NCBI GenBank assembly: GCA_030407315.1
Contig: JALQPE010000837.1
Location: forward strand, 1 to 64,000
DNA: 64,000 nt
Source: Asparagopsis taxiformis
Taxonomy: Eukaryota; Rhodophyta; Florideophyceae; Bonnemaisoniales; Bonnemaisoniaceae
Reading direction: 5' to 3'
The notes below the pieces were generated by a model. The model did not search any database, had not been told where the DNA came from, and saw only the letters and a list, made by a program, of their open reading frames with translations. The translations under genes were made by a program, and so were the position numbers. This document shows, one piece after another, positions 20,783 through 32,494 of the stretch; position 1 is the first letter of the stretch, and the number at the start of each line of letters is the position of its first letter.

Positions 20783-22642
20783 CTACGAACGCGAATTTTC
20801 GACGAATCGGCGGTATACGTTGCAAGTTCCCAGAAAGCTGCGCAGCTGCGTTTTCGTCGTCGGATACGTCGCATCGCGCAGCGCGTCGCATTTCGTCGTC
20901 GGCACGGATAGCTTCCCCGGCGAAATAGTATGTCCCAGGTAGTCTACCGAGCGCTTGAAGAACTCAGTCTTCGCGAATTTAAGCGAAACGCCAGCGCGTC
21001 CGAGGATTCCCAGTATCTCGTCGACGTGATGCACGTGCGCGTTTACGTCGGCGGAGAAGATGATTACGTCATCCAGGTAGACTAGGCAGTGCTGCCATTT
21101 CACGTTTGCGAGCAAGATATCGAGCGCGCGCTGAAACGTCGCGGGCGCGTTCGATAGTCCGAAGGGCATACGGCGGAAGCAATACGTACCAACGTGCGAC
21201 GTAAACGTAGTCTTATCGCGGTCGGCGTGCGCTACTGGGATCTGCCAGTATCCCGAGTTGCAGTCCAGCGTAGTGAAAACCGTCGCGTTACCGAGCGAGT
21301 CGACGCAATCGTCCATGCGCGGAATCGGATACGCGTCCTTCACGGTAGCGGCGTTTAAGCGGCGGTAGTCGATGCAGAAGCGGGAAGTCCCGTCCTTCTT
21401 AGGCACGACTACGACCGGGCTCGCCCATTCCGATGTAGCAGGTTCGATCACTCCAGCGCGGAGCATCTTATCCACTTGCGTACGGATAATTTCGCGCGAC
21501 GCGTGTCCGGCGCGGTACGGCGGTTGGTTGACGGGGGTCGCCCCCGGAACCAGTTCGATGCGGTGTTCTGTCGCGTGGATGGCTCCGAGCGTGCCATTCC
21601 ACATGCGCTCGTGCTTTCGCAGCATCTCGATAATTCGCGCGTGTAGGTCGTCGTCTACTCGCTCATCGCGTAGCGTCGCGCGTAAAAGATCTTCCCAATG
21701 CGGCGTCGCGTTCGCAATTCCGTCGGCTTCGCGCGGGTCCGGCGGGTTTGTCGCGTTGCGTGGCGTCGCATCGTCGGGCGGTCGGTCTTGCGGGGTCGGT
21801 GCCTCTTGTGCAACTTGTAGGCAACCTACGGGGTTGGGCACTGCGGCGCCCACCTTCATGCCTTTGGGCAATACCTGTAGGCGGGTGCCGGCGTTGTGCA
21901 CATGCACACTGAAGGGCACGTTCCTTTTAACCTGCGTTTCACCATTGGCTAGACGCAACAACTTCTGTCCGTAGAGGTCGGTCGCGGGTATCATGATGCA
22001 GCGTCCGTCAGCGCCCGTGGTGACTTCGATAGCTTGCGTCGCGTGCGGCGGAATCGACGTGCGGCGCGCAACGCGGATTGGTGCGAAATCTGTTGGTCGG
22101 GTAGTCTTGGGGGTCGGTGCGCGGCGCGGTTTCGTCGGCGTGCGTGGGAGCATCGGAACGTGGTCTCCATAGCGGGTTCGCAACGCGCGCTGCGGCCCAG
22201 TACAGATCATCCGAACCACACGGTCGATGAAGTCTGCTCCCAGAATGCAAGGGACGGATAAGCGCGGCATCACCAGGAAAGTTTGAAGGTGCGCGCGGGC
22301 ACCTAGAAGAACGCTAAGTCGCAACGACGCGTTCGGCGCGAGGCGTCGTCCATTCGCGTCGATAATTGCGCAGCGCAGCGTTGGCGGCGTAGCGTGGCGC
22401 TTCCAATCAGCGCCTAATACGTTCTCGCGAATGAGGCTCGGGCCCGCGCCGGTATCAAGCACAGCGGTCACCGCGGTGGCCGTACGTAGATTATATCCGA
22501 CGCGTACCTCGAGTTTGTAGTTCGCGGTAGGGGTCTGAAACAGGACCACTGTTTCGGGTGGTAACGGAGGCGGTTTTTCGCGCGGCGGTTGCGTCATCGC
22601 GCGTCGCGTGTCCGTTGAGTGAAGAGGAGTCGGCCCACCCAC
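20783..22642 (-). pseudogene. Gypsy pol part 1: aspartic protease and reverse transcriptase
   Basis: The minus-strand ORF (about 619 codons) contains a retropepsin motif (VTAVLDTGAGPSLI, about 22450), a linker, and a full RT. The RT motifs are SRFCIDYRRLNAATVKDAYP, FTTLDCNSGYWQIPV, FRRMPFGLSNAPATFQR and LVYLDDVIIFS with the catalytic Y-DD, followed by the thumb (SLKFAKTEFFKRSVDYLGH). The ORF ends prematurely at 20783 in NVYRRFVE because of a frameshift. Sequence and order are typical of Metaviridae (Ty3/Gypsy). Confidence 0.92.
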
Positions 22643-23604
22643 TACGACTCCTCGTAGGCGTTTCCCGGGTCTTCTGCGAAGCGAACCGAGTGGGGCGTGA
22701 GCTGCTCGCCGTCGTGCGCGTCGTCTTCGCGCGTGCGTTCGCTTTCGCGCTCGCGTGCGTCATCGTCCGCGGAAACTTCGAAAACCTGAACGTTACGCTG
22801 CAGGTTCAGTTCTTCGGGCGTTAGACGCGCGTGGCTATGCATCTCGCGAATCGCGGCCTGTTGCTCGGATGAGAGCAGTGGGCAGCTTACCATGGGGTGT
22901 CCGAACTTCCGGCATATCAGACAGCGGAACGCCGCTGTGCGAGACGTGTCGGCCGGTGCCGTCTGCCTCACGATAGGCGGTGGGTAAGTTGCGCGCGGTA
23001 TATGCGCCGTGTACGGTCCGCGCGTTCGCGTTCTCGGTCGTCGTTATGCGCAAAGCGTCGCGAGCGGTCGGCGGGCGATGCGTCGCGAGAGCGTGGCGTG
23101 CGATAATTCGACGAAGGTGTGCCAAGCGAGGTTGGACTTCGCATGGGGCTCGGGGTCGAGAACTTCCGTTCGCGCGGAGCGTGCGGCGTCGCGGCGGAGG
23201 TTGAGACGTTTGGCGATGAGAAGCCTGATGGCGGGGTATGCCCCCACGGTCAGTGCTTGCATCGTTGGTGTCTCCTCCTCTTCCACGTAGAGCGCAGGCG
23301 TTCGTCGCAGTAGCGGTCGCGCGCTCGTCGTCGGCGTCATCGCTCGGTGCGTGTCTCCGTGGCTCTGCGCCATAGAGACTAGCTCTCGAAAGGTGTATCG
23401 ACGCGGGTCGCGAGACAGCGCGTCCCGTACGAGGTGTTGCGCATAGGGTCGTAGACCATCGACGAAAATAGAAATAAGCGTTCGCTCGCTAAAGGCATCG
23501 CCGCAGCGCAGCGCGCGGCGCCGTAGTCTCGTAGCGAATTGCGTTTCGGTTTCCTTCGGGTCTTGCGTTTGTTGCGCCACATCACGATACGCTTGCGCGA
23601 CGTC
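22643..23604 (-). pseudogene. Gypsy gag, broken and truncated at its 5' end
   Basis: On the minus strand, 23580-23044 encodes a capsid-like helix-rich segment (ETETQFATRLRRRALRCGD, SIFVDGLRPYAQHLVRDAL). 22971-22642 encodes a zinc knuckle CLICRKFGHPMVSC (CX2CX4HX4C). Stops and shifts separate the pieces. The capsid frame is still open (VAQAYRDVAQQ) when it reaches 23604, where the sequence changes to a transposon terminus. The 5' end of gag and the 5' LTR are therefore missing, cut by that junction. Confidence 0.8.
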
Positions 23605-23830
23605 CGTCTGTGTTCTCGGAAATGGACGCGGACGTCCACAACCTCTAGTACACCTAGTATTACTAGGCGGACGTCCATGTTCTCCAGTATTTTTGGATGT
23701 CCGCCTAGAACCGGACGTCCATGCGGTCTAGTACGTCTAGTATTACTAGGGCGACATCCATTGTTTCTAGTACCACGGATGTCCCCCTCGGGAAGGACTT
23801 CCGCCATGTCTATGTCCACCTAGGACGGGC
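23605..23830 (-). mobile_element. Inverted transposon terminus with degenerate subterminal repeats
   Basis: 23605-23637 is the reverse complement of the copy A terminus (12583-12615) with only two differences. Inside it lie repeated TCTAGTAC, CTAGTATT and GGACGTCC words resembling the 43-bp subterminal repeats of copies A and B, but more diverged. It marks the left end of an element lying to the right and interrupts the Gypsy gag. Confidence 0.7.
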
Positions 23831-25239
23831 GCCGGTTCAGAAATTCAAAAATTTCGACCCCAGAAATTTCTGCCGCCGTGCTCGACATGGATGTCCGCAT
23901 CCATCACGGCGACCACTCTATTTTTCCTTGTCGGTCGACTCCAATTTTGTCTTTAATTTTTTCATCCTCTCGCTCACACCCCCTTCCAGTTGGTGCTCAC
24001 CTCCCCCGTACTGTACCTCAAACACCCCCAATACCACTCTAGCACGCATTTTCAGCTACCTATCCCCGCTTCCACGGTGCACACTACCATTCCATACCTA
24101 ATTTTCTGCTCTACCGTACAGATTTCGTATAACCAGTCCTCATACTACCTCAGAATAGGGCAAAACACCCCCTATCTCCTCGACCATGCATGCTCTCCCC
24201 CATCACCTTTGCAACGTATTGTTCTTCAATACCCTCTCTCCTTACCTCAACCCCTCTCCCCGCTCTCCTTCGCCCTCTACACACTTCCCCTGCAGCTTAC
24301 TCTTTCCAAAACCTCTCACTCCCCATCCCGTACCCGACCTGCTCCACCCCTCCCTCCCTCAGCTGCTCCATGCCCCCCACGCCATCCGCATCTTCGATAC
24401 CATATACACCACCACCACCGGCCCACGCTCCCGCACTGCGGGGTGGCACCCCGGCCGTCTCCCCAGAAACCTCCCCGCTCTGAAACACATATCAACCCCC
24501 CACTTCGCACCCTTCCTCCCACTCCCCTCCCTCCCCAAATACAATAACACCCTTCTTCTCCATCACATCCACACTCACCACAGCCAGAACAGACGCCACC
24601 CCCTCCCCCTCTTTCTCCTCACTTTCCTAAAAACCCCTCCTCTCGGGGCCTTCAACCGCACCCTCCTACGGTCCCACCTAAACACCTCCTCCGCCCTCAC
24701 TACCCCAACACCCCGCAGCGTCTCCCCTATCCCCATAATATGCTTGTCGGCACTCCTCTCCGAATCACACTCCATTCTAAACCCGCACTCCGTACATTTC
24801 CACCTCACCCTGTACCATCCCAAGATTCCATCCCCCCACAGAACACATCCTCATACCACAGAAGAATTTTCTTCCTCTCATACCTCATCCTTAAAACCTC
24901 CATCAGCTCCATGTAAATTTCGATGTAAATATTTTCTATACTATGCAATCTCAAACATGTATGAGCCTATGCCTTTCCGCTTTGTCACCATTGAATATTG
25001 GTACTCATGTATTCATAAAATAGGGCCACCCACATCCCTATCCCGTTCTGCAAGCTTTACAAACCACTAGACGCATACTCCACAACTATACAACAAACAC
25101 TACTCGCTATTTCAGACGACGCGGTACAAAAGTAGCGTAGTCTCAACCTTCCGTGACGCCTTCCCTGATGCGTACAAGTGCGAAACACGTCTAGACTACT
25201 ACTACTACTACGATATAGTATATCAGAAGTGACTGCGGG
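23831..25239 (+). other. Strand-asymmetric C/T-rich region, no certain gene
   Basis: From about 23950 to 24880 the plus strand is almost devoid of G and rich in C and T. This leaves long P/H/L/S-rich ORFs open on the plus strand (the longest at 24186-25070) and shorter G-rich ORFs on the minus strand (one, 24823-24575, with CTECGFRMEC...H). The ORFs look like by-products of composition. The bias mirrors the G-rich plus strand at 9.5-12 kb, consistent with the inverted subterminal region of a related element. Confidence 0.5.
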
Positions 25240-27570
25240 AATTTTCGGCACAGGAGATGCTGGGCCACCAAATTGATTTTTCGGAAATTTTAGAATTTCT
25301 GGGCTGGCCAGAAATGCAATCGAGCTGGACATCCACCGGACGTCCATTTCAGGTTGGTCGTGAGAGAGTGGGGCGGGACCATGATGGAACAAGGACCAAG
25401 ACCTGTCCCTGACGTGTTGAGCCTGAAATCGACCCATCGTTAGGCGCCATTTAGCCTTACAGTTGGTGCTTACAGACGCCAGAGATAGCCCCCGATCGGG
25501 GCGGCGGTCGGTTCCTGGGGCCGTTGTGGCCAAATTAGACACATTCATTTGAATTAAAATTTGGGCTATTCTCAAAAACATGCACATGTGAACATGTTTT
25601 TGAGATGGGGGTGTGCCGTACGGCACAATCGACCCGCCCAAATCGATGATTTTTTGCAATTTTTTTGTGTCCGAAATTTTAGAATTTCTGGGCTGGCCAG
25701 CAATGCATCTGAGCTGGACATCCGCCGGACGTCCAATTCAGGTTAGTCGTGTGCTGCCTACATCGACGCATTGCAGAAACTAAGCCAGCGGGCTCACTAC
25801 TAATACAAAGTACACGGAATATGAGTAACGTGATAGGTGAGTAGTGTTTGTCGTGAAGGTGTAAGGCGGGACCATGATGAAACAGGGAAAAAGATGTCAC
25901 CCTAGCATAACTTAGGCTTAAAGCCTGGAATGGAACCCTCGTAAGACGCGATTTTGGCTTACAGTTGGTGCTTACAGAAGCCAGTGATGGCCCCACTCGG
26001 GGCGGCGGCCGGTTCCTGGGGCCGTTGTGGCCAAATTAGACACCTTGATTTGAATTAAAATTTGGGCTATTCTCAAAAACATGCACATGTGAACATGTTT
26101 TTGAGATGGGGGTGTGCCGTACGGCACTTTCGACCGCCAAAATCGATGATTTTTCACAATTTTTTTCTGCCCGAAATTTTAGAATTTCTGGGCTGGCCAG
26201 CAATGCAATAGAGCCGGACATCCACCAGACGTCTATTTTGGGTTGTTCGTGTGCTACTCACATCTACGCATTACAGCAACCACGCAGGCGGGCCCACTGC
26301 TCATACGAAGTGCACGTAGTATGTGCAGCATGATGGGTGAGTAGTGTTTGTCATGAGAAAGTGGGGTGGGAGTATGCCGAAACAAGGACCAAAACCTCAC
26401 CCTGGCGTATTGAGCCTGAGCCTGGAATTGACCCTTCGTGAGATGTGGCTTTGCTTACAGTTGGTGCTTACAGAAGCCAGCGATGGCCCCACTCGGGGCG
26501 TCGGCTGGCTTCTTTTGGGGCCGTTGTGGCCAGATTAGACACCCTGATTTGAATTGAATTTTGAGCCATTCTCAAAAACATGCACATGTGAACATGTTTT
26601 TGAGATGGGGGTGTGCCGTACGGCACTTTCGACCGCCCAAATCGATATAATTTTGCAATTTTTTTCTGACTGAAATTTTAGAATTTTTGGGCTGGCCAGC
26701 AATGCAATTGAGCTGGACATTCACCGGACGTCCATTTCAGGTTGGTCGAATATTGCACATGGATACAGTTTTGCAGCTATTTCGCAGCCCAACATTTTAG
26801 AATTTCAGGGCTGACCAGCAATGTAAGCGAGCCGGACTTCCAGTGGACGTCCATTTCAAGTTAGGCGATTGCTGCACATTTGCTCGCATCGCAGCAACTA
26901 AGCAAGTGTTGAGAGCACCGAGATGCCATGCAGACAAGAGGGAATCGGCTGCAAACGGCTTCCCTGGTCGGCAGCTGGATGTCTGGATGTCAATCGCTGC
27001 AAGCATGGAAATCTTGCTACCGCACGGCGCATACACACTGCAGCAGCACATCACTGACGCATGCGAAAGTTGGGTGCTGCAGTGCGTGGTTGTTTGTGTG
27101 TTTGTGTGTGTACGACGAACCTTGTGGTATCCCTAGGCGTGCACTGGTGCAAAACGTTTGGACTGCCCCATCGGTCGTACTTTGACGCATTTACATGCAT
27201 CGGAGAACGACCAAGGAGGTAGAGCAGCAATCGCTGTTGGCTGAGCGTCCAAATTGAAGGGCTTGGGGCAATGGTTCTATAGCAGTCATTTATAGGACGC
27301 CCACCGTTGATGACTGAGATCCACGGTGGGTTTAGTATTCATGGTGTTGTCCTGCATTGGCGGACGTCGAAGACGAGTACTTCCAGTGAGCGTCCAAGCT
27401 GAACAGCTCAGCAGAGGATTATGATGTGGATGTGAAGGCATGGATGAGGCCAGCAGGAACGTTTCTGCAAGATGGGCGTGAGTGGGTAAGTGAGCGGGGA
27501 GGGGCCGCTCGGGGCGCTTGGTAGCTTCTGGGGCCGTTGTGGCCAAATTAGAATCAAGCCTATGTCCGGC
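25240..27570 (-). repeat. Tandem cluster of two-palindrome repeats, copies 2-4 with related spacer units
   Basis: Copies in minus orientation have the 14-bp palindrome at 25613-25626, 26114-26127 and 26613-26626. Each lies exactly 8 bases from the hairpin, at 25571-25604, 26072-26105 and 26571-26604. Between them recur GGGGCCGTTGTGGCCA, TTACAGTTGGTGCTTACAGA and GGACATCCACCGGACGTCC blocks, so the unit is about 450-520 bp and has been duplicated in tandem. Copies are 80-90% similar by eye. No coding gene is supported. Confidence 0.85.
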
Positions 27571-28634
27571 GGACGTCCTGAATTGCTTTATTTTTTGGGC
27601 TATTCTCAAAAACATGCACCTGTGAACATGCTTTTGAGATGGGGGTGTGCCGTACGGCACTCTCGACCCCCCAAATCGATACTTTTTTGCAATTTTTCCT
27701 CAACCCGAAATTTCAACATCTCTGGGCTGGGCAGCATTGCAATTTAATTGAGCCGGACATCCACCGGACGTCCATTTCAGGTTAGTCGTATATTGCGCAC
27801 CTGCACACATTGCAACAATGAAGCAGGCTATTATCGCACGGAGCTACCGTACCGACAACAGGCCATCGGATGCGAGGGGCTATCCTGGTCGGCAGCCGGA
27901 TGGAAATGGCTGCACCCATTGTCATCCTGCTATTGCACGGAGCGCACACACTGCAGCACGGTACTGACGTTCGCGTCAGTGGCGTGGCGTGCGAGCCGTA
28001 CGTGTTTATATGTGTGTGTGTGTCAGCTGCTGCACATTGAAGTACTTCCCAGGTGTACCACTGGTCAACAACGTTTTGAACTGTCACCTCAGTCATACTC
28101 CGACGCATGTACATGCAACGGAGAACGAATGAGATAGCAGAGCAGCAACCAATGCTGGCTGGATGTCCAAATGTCGGTGGACTCGAGGGCAATAGTAGCA
28201 GACATTTATCGAAGTCCACCACTGATGGGTGAGCTCCGCGATAGGTGTAGTTGTCGTGGTATTGTTCTACAATTGTGGAAGTTGAAGACGACGAGCACGT
28301 CCACTGCACGTCCAGGTTGACCAGCTGAGCGGAGGAGTATGACGTGGAGGTGAAGGCATTGGTGAGGCTGACTGGAACGGTTAAAAAGTACTACTTTTTC
28401 CATAGTATGGGCGTGAGCGGGGGAGGGAGGAACTCGGGGCCGCTCGGGGCACTGGATGGCTTCTGGGGCCGTTGTGGCCAAGTTAGGCGACCTGAATTGC
28501 TTTATTTTTTGGGCTATTCTCAAAAACATGCACAAGTGAACATGTTTTTGAGATGGGGGTGTGCCGTACGGCACTTTCGGCCCCCCAAATCGATGTTTTT
28601 TGTAGTTTTTTCTGCCAGAAATTTTAGAATTTCT
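27571..28634 (-). repeat. Left arm of a 1.06-kb inverted repeat pair
   Basis: This arm carries two-palindrome copies 5 and 6 (palindromes at 27647-27660 and 28561-28574). Its reverse complement is 34960-36023. The two arms are nearly identical over most of their length: the predicted peptides of 175 and 129 residues in one arm match those in the other residue for residue. Similarity stops at 28634, next to AGAATTTCT. The arm is itself one unit of the adjacent tandem cluster. Confidence 0.9.
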
Positions 28635-29545
28635 GAGATGGTAACTAATGCAATCGAGTCAGTCAGGGTGAGAAGATGACGTTTCACGGCGAGATGCTTT
28701 GAGGAATAAGTTGTTTCGGAAGGCGGACGTTGAGATTGTACCCATGCATCGTTCGCATTTCCTCAAGGTTGGTGGAAGGGAGAAGGGTATGCTATGATGT
28801 GCCGTTCAGTTAAAAGGCAAATTTGGAGCGGTTCTAGAAAATCAAGGGCTCCAAACCGTGTAGAAAAACACGAAGTAGGACGTTTAGGAAGATTTCTCCA
28901 ATGCCGCACAGACCAAAAGAGAATGCAATGCAGGCAGGTGACAAGTGAGTGGTTCAATTCTTTATTCTCGATAGATAGAGAAGACTATGCTCGGCATGTG
29001 GCGGCTTTAAAACAAATGGTCTATGCGAGGGTGTAAAAGTTGGCAGGATAGTAAGCTTGTAATGCTCAATTTTATTTAAATGATGTGTAAGCGACAGAGG
29101 TTCTCCATGCTCAGTTTAGTCACTTGTTGATCGCCACTGACCAGCAGTGTAGCCGGCGATAAATTGCATGTGTTTCTTTCAAGCATGTGAGACTTGAGAA
29201 TTCAACGCTTGAATTGTGTGATTTGCACGGTGGGTGCAAAGAGATCAGTCCATCGACGGCACAGCGAAAACGAGTCCTGGATTGTCAGAAATGGCGCTAT
29301 GGTCAATTGTAAAATGCCAAGTACATGTTCCTAGCATCAGTAATCGCGTGGACAACGCACCTGAGGTCGGCATCTACTGTTAGTTTTGATCCTGCCAAGC
29401 TAAGTCAACGAAGGTGCTTCAACATATTCAAATCTGTTCTCGGAGGTACAACAGGGAAACATTGTTCTGTCTTGATATTGTATTCTCAGCCCTGCTAATC
29501 ACAAGCCGCCCCTCATAAATATTATAGCTTTCTTGGCGGCAAATT
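28635..29545. other. Interior of the inverted-repeat structure, no gene seen
   Basis: No ORF longer than about 80 codons occurs and I recognise no protein similarity on either strand. The sequence is AT-balanced and without obvious repeats. Confidence 0.5.
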
Positions 29546-30345
29546 CTCATCCGGCGTCACCAAGGTACGTGACGATCAAAATGTCTTCACAATCTCCCGT
29601 GAAGTTTGGCAGTCTCTCCGAAGCATCCATTGCGCGAGAATTCCTCAATTGGCTTGAACCCGTTCCTAGTTCTGTCTGCGAAGTCGTCGCATAAAGAGAT
29701 ATAGAAAAAGCTCTTTGTTTCGCAAAGGCTAGAATCATCCCGCGTACATGTACATACAGGCAGCTTCTTGAGGAGCCTATTGATGCTGTTTACATCCTGC
29801 TTCTGACCAGTCTAACCACAGATTGAGCTATTCGGTGAGCAAAGGCGGGAAAGCACATCATTGTGGACAAGCCTCTCAATTGCGCCAAGGACGTCCAGTC
29901 CATCATTGATGCTTGCCGCGATTCTGGCGTGTTTTTCTGGATGGGACGCAAGTCCTGCACTCGTTACGCGCTGGGATCATCCGAGATGTCATCAAGTCTC
30001 ACGAGCTCGGAGATGTACTTCAGTTGAATCGGACATTTCCCCTCCCAATTCCAGCTTTCAAGAATGACATCAGATCCAATCCACACCTGGAACCACAGGG
30101 CAGTAAGGGAGATCTCTGATGGTACACTTCACGAGCCGCCGTTAATTATCTGGTTGTGGAGTCTCCTCGAAGAAATTATCAGTGACATTCAAGGAGACGA
30201 TGGATTCGGAATTGGCGGGAGTTCTCAATGCTGCACATGCATTTTGAATTTGGTGACTATGAAGAGAACAAAATTATGATGTCTTTTGATGTCGATTTCA
30301 AAGGTCCGCTCCGGCAGTACACAGAGATTGTTTCTCAGCGATTTG
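29546..30345 (+). pseudogene. Gfo/Idh/MocA-family oxidoreductase pseudogene
   Basis: Plus-strand fragments in shifting frames read in order as the N-terminal half of an NAD(P)-dependent Gfo/Idh/MocA dehydrogenase. An FGSLSEASIAREFL start comes first, then EEPIDAVYI, AKAGKHIIVDKPLNCAKDV (about 29848-29905), IIDACRDSGVFF, and LGDVLQLNRTFPLPIPAFK (about 30010-30070). The KAGKH-V-KP motif contains the active-site lysine of this family. In-frame stops and indels show that it is dead. The closest functional type (dihydrodiol dehydrogenase-like versus sugar dehydrogenase) cannot be decided. It is a cellular gene fragment inside the inverted-repeat structure. Confidence 0.65.
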
Positions 30346-30834
30346 TTGACATGGGTGGTTGGTTAATGGGAAAATAGGCAGTGGTGCTGACGAGGCAGGG
30401 ATATGAAATGCAGTGTAGGATACTGGGTTGAACAGACGTGTGAGTACTGATGGTGCGTGACTTGCGGGAGAGAAGGGGAGTACGATTCGAGGGAAGACGT
30501 GTGGATGGAACGGTGGAAGCGGTTGAAGGATGTGGAAGGGGGAAACGGAATGTTGGTTAGTGGAGTGAAACGGTTGTGGAGAGGAAAAGCGAAAGAAATG
30601 GATGCCAAGAGCGCAGTTGTGGTCAGGTGCTGCAGATTCGGGGTTATGTTTGGGTTCATGTGCTCGTCTGGCACAGCGAGTAGTTCGAGTTCAGTATGTA
30701 GCTTCGCAGATCTCGTCGCGACCAGTGAGTGGGTTGTGTAGGAAACGATTCACCAATCGCTGATGTTTGATAAATTTTAAGTAGAGGGCAGTTTGTCGTA
30801 AGAAATATCTCGCCGCAAAATCAGTTCAAATATC
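30346..30834. other. Spacer, nothing recognised
   Basis: Short ORFs on both strands (30363-30674 minus, 30457-30741 plus) have no recognisable features. There is no repeat or hairpin of note. Confidence 0.4.
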
Positions 30835-31180
30835 TCAATGCTTTTCACAACCCATATCAAGTGTGAGTTGAGCTGCACTGCACACCTCGCTGCCATGGGC
30901 CGCGATACGATGTCCATATGGGTGAAAATTGACCACGGTTGGTGTGTTCAAACAGAATTCCATGGATACCACAAATGGTAGGCACGGGTGGAACGGAAAC
31001 AAGGCTTTCCTCCGTCTAATCCCAGCCTCGACGTCCTCAGCTTCTGTCACTTGCTCCCGACCTGTTGCCGCATTCGGGTTCCACGCCGACTCCACTGTCC
31101 CGCTTGCATCCCTCCGCGCTCGCTCCCCACTCGGCACCCCAGCCGCCAGCTTGAACCTCAAACGTTCCCTGGAAACGCTC

Positions 31181-31217
31181 ATGAACTTCATCGAACTTAA
31201 GTTCGGTGAAGTTCATG
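31181..31217. repeat. Near-perfect 36-bp palindrome within the DET1-like sequence
   Basis: ATGAACTTCA and CGAACTTAAGTTCG followed by the complementary TGAAGTTCAT form a snap-back with one mismatched pair near each end. It lies in the coding part of the DET1-like pseudogene. Confidence 0.8.
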
Positions 31218-31391
31218 AGCCAATTGGCTCCCGCGAATCGTACATCTTGGTTCCGTCCAGTGCAGCTATTCGGTCCATGAAGTAGGAGAAAATGCACCGG
31301 TCAAGATACAGCGATGCAATACGAGCCTGTGCAGCAACAGGAAGCGCCGCCAGCGCAGACCGCGTGCGTCGCACAGAAGATGCACCCTGAC

Positions 31392-31439
31392 ATCGATACG
31401 GATGCATCCGTATCGATCTCAGTGGAGACATGTCTCCAC
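31392..31439. repeat. Two adjacent perfect palindromes (26 bp and 18 bp)
   Basis: 31392-31417 is a perfect 26-bp palindrome (ATCGATACGGATG and its complement). 31422-31439 is a perfect 18-bp palindrome (GTGGAGACATGTCTCCAC). Both have no loop and lie in the DET1-like sequence. Confidence 0.9.
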
Positions 31440-32494
31440 CCGTCCTAATCAAGTGCCACTCGAAACACCAGCCGACTCGCAAGCACCACCCTATCCCCCA
31501 CGAATACATCCCTATATCTTTCATACAACTCCTGTAGTTCATTTGAGCTATTTTCAAACAGTCGAACAATACGTCTGTTCACCATATCATATCCAACATA
31601 GAAGCAAGTGTTCAACCCAGCATCCAACGGCTAGCCTTAGCGTTCATACGTTCCAAGCTTGATAAAATTATGCCCCTCATCTAACAGGTGTGCTTTCAGC
31701 ACCACTAGCATGCTGTACCTTCTGACAACGCGATAAAACCGTTCCGCATTCCCTTCAGCTTTATACCGTCGATATATTTACACCAGCAACTTTTACATAA
31801 GCCCCGTATAAAACCCCCTCGATAACTTACCATCATGGTTCCCCTGACCCTTCTGAAGCGCACGCTCAGGTTGCAGCTGACCCTCTGGCGGAAAACCAGC
31901 TCTATCCCTAGCTCTCTCCACTTCAAACTCATCGTCTAGTCTACAAACATCACCAAACCTCGCCTGCAGCACAATTCTACCCACCGCCTCATGCACCTTG
32001 AGCACATGAAGCACGTGCTGCCGAATCGACAGCACACACATGACATCAGTGCGCATGTGAACGCCCGAATGGCCCGCAAGCTGGATATAATCATCTGCGA
32101 GAACGAAATAGTCCACCAAAGGCCCCGTTTCCACTTCAGCGAGGTGCAGCGTGACGCGCGCAAGAGAGGGCATATTGGCAGCTCCCGGCGGGTCATCCAC
32201 CGCCACCGGCCTTTCAGGAACCTGCGCGCCCTCCGCTTGCGCAAGGAACGACGTGACGGTCATGTAGCGACGTGAGGGCGTGCACAGGCCGAATTCGCCC
32301 ATAATGAGTTCGGCGCCTGTGGCGACGAGCAGCTAGTATTTTCGGGAGGAGAATCGGCCAAAGTCACCGGTGGAGTCCTTTGAGAAGTCGAAACGACGCG
32401 TGCGTACCGGCAACTGGATGGGAAGCTGGGTGAGAAGCTCTGGGTTCGGGACGCAGGGCGTGTTGGTGGCAGTGACGGGCTGGTAGACAGGCAT

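Larger units (their letters stand above)
30835..32494 (-). pseudogene. DET1: DET1-like gene, degenerate
   Basis: Minus-strand pieces follow the order of the DE-ETIOLATED1 family. They are LARVTLHLAEVETGPLVDY, VLSIRQHVLHVLKV and FGDVCRLDDEFE (32302-31793), RFYRVVRRYSML with LLDEGHNFIKLG (about 31745-31640), VGYDMVNRRIVRLFENSS (about 31590-31540), ALAALPVAAQARIASLYLD (about 31370-31310), and LRFKLAAG with FPFHPCLPFVVS (about 31160-30960). DET1 acts with DDB1/CUL4 ubiquitin ligases; in plants it represses light responses. An ATG at 32494 opens the frame, but there is an in-frame TAG after FSSRKY and several frame changes later. One change (GGTAAGTT near 31830 to an AG near 31758) looks like a real short intron. 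Short perfect palindromes interrupt the coding region. It is a degenerate copy of a cellular gene, or a functional one with assembly errors. Confidence 0.7.

Noticed and set aside
20697..22642. Programmed frameshifting within Gypsy pol (RT to RNase H, and integrase to chromodomain at 18700)
   Set aside because: The shifts are in the -1 direction, but no in-phase X_XXY_YYZ heptamer is present at the joints, and several shifts are needed. Deletion is simpler.
12616..23604. Treating 12.6-23.6 kb as one DNA transposon with inward TIRs
   Set aside because: The terminal sequences at the two edges point outward from their own elements (subterminal repeats lie outside this interval), so the interval is flanking DNA between two elements.
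24186..25070. 295-codon P/H/S/L-rich ORF
   Set aside because: Long ORFs are expected by chance in G-free C/T-rich sequence; there are no domains and the amino-acid composition follows the base skew.
27782..28309. 175-codon ORF identical in both inverted arms as a gene
   Set aside because: Identity comes from the inverted duplication. The reading frame passes through the palindromic repeat unit and overlaps an equally long ORF on the other strand; there are no domain features.
25240..28634. CRISPR-like array from regularly spaced palindromes
   Set aside because: The spacers are homologous repeat sequence of 450-1000 bp, not short unique spacers, and the context is eukaryotic.
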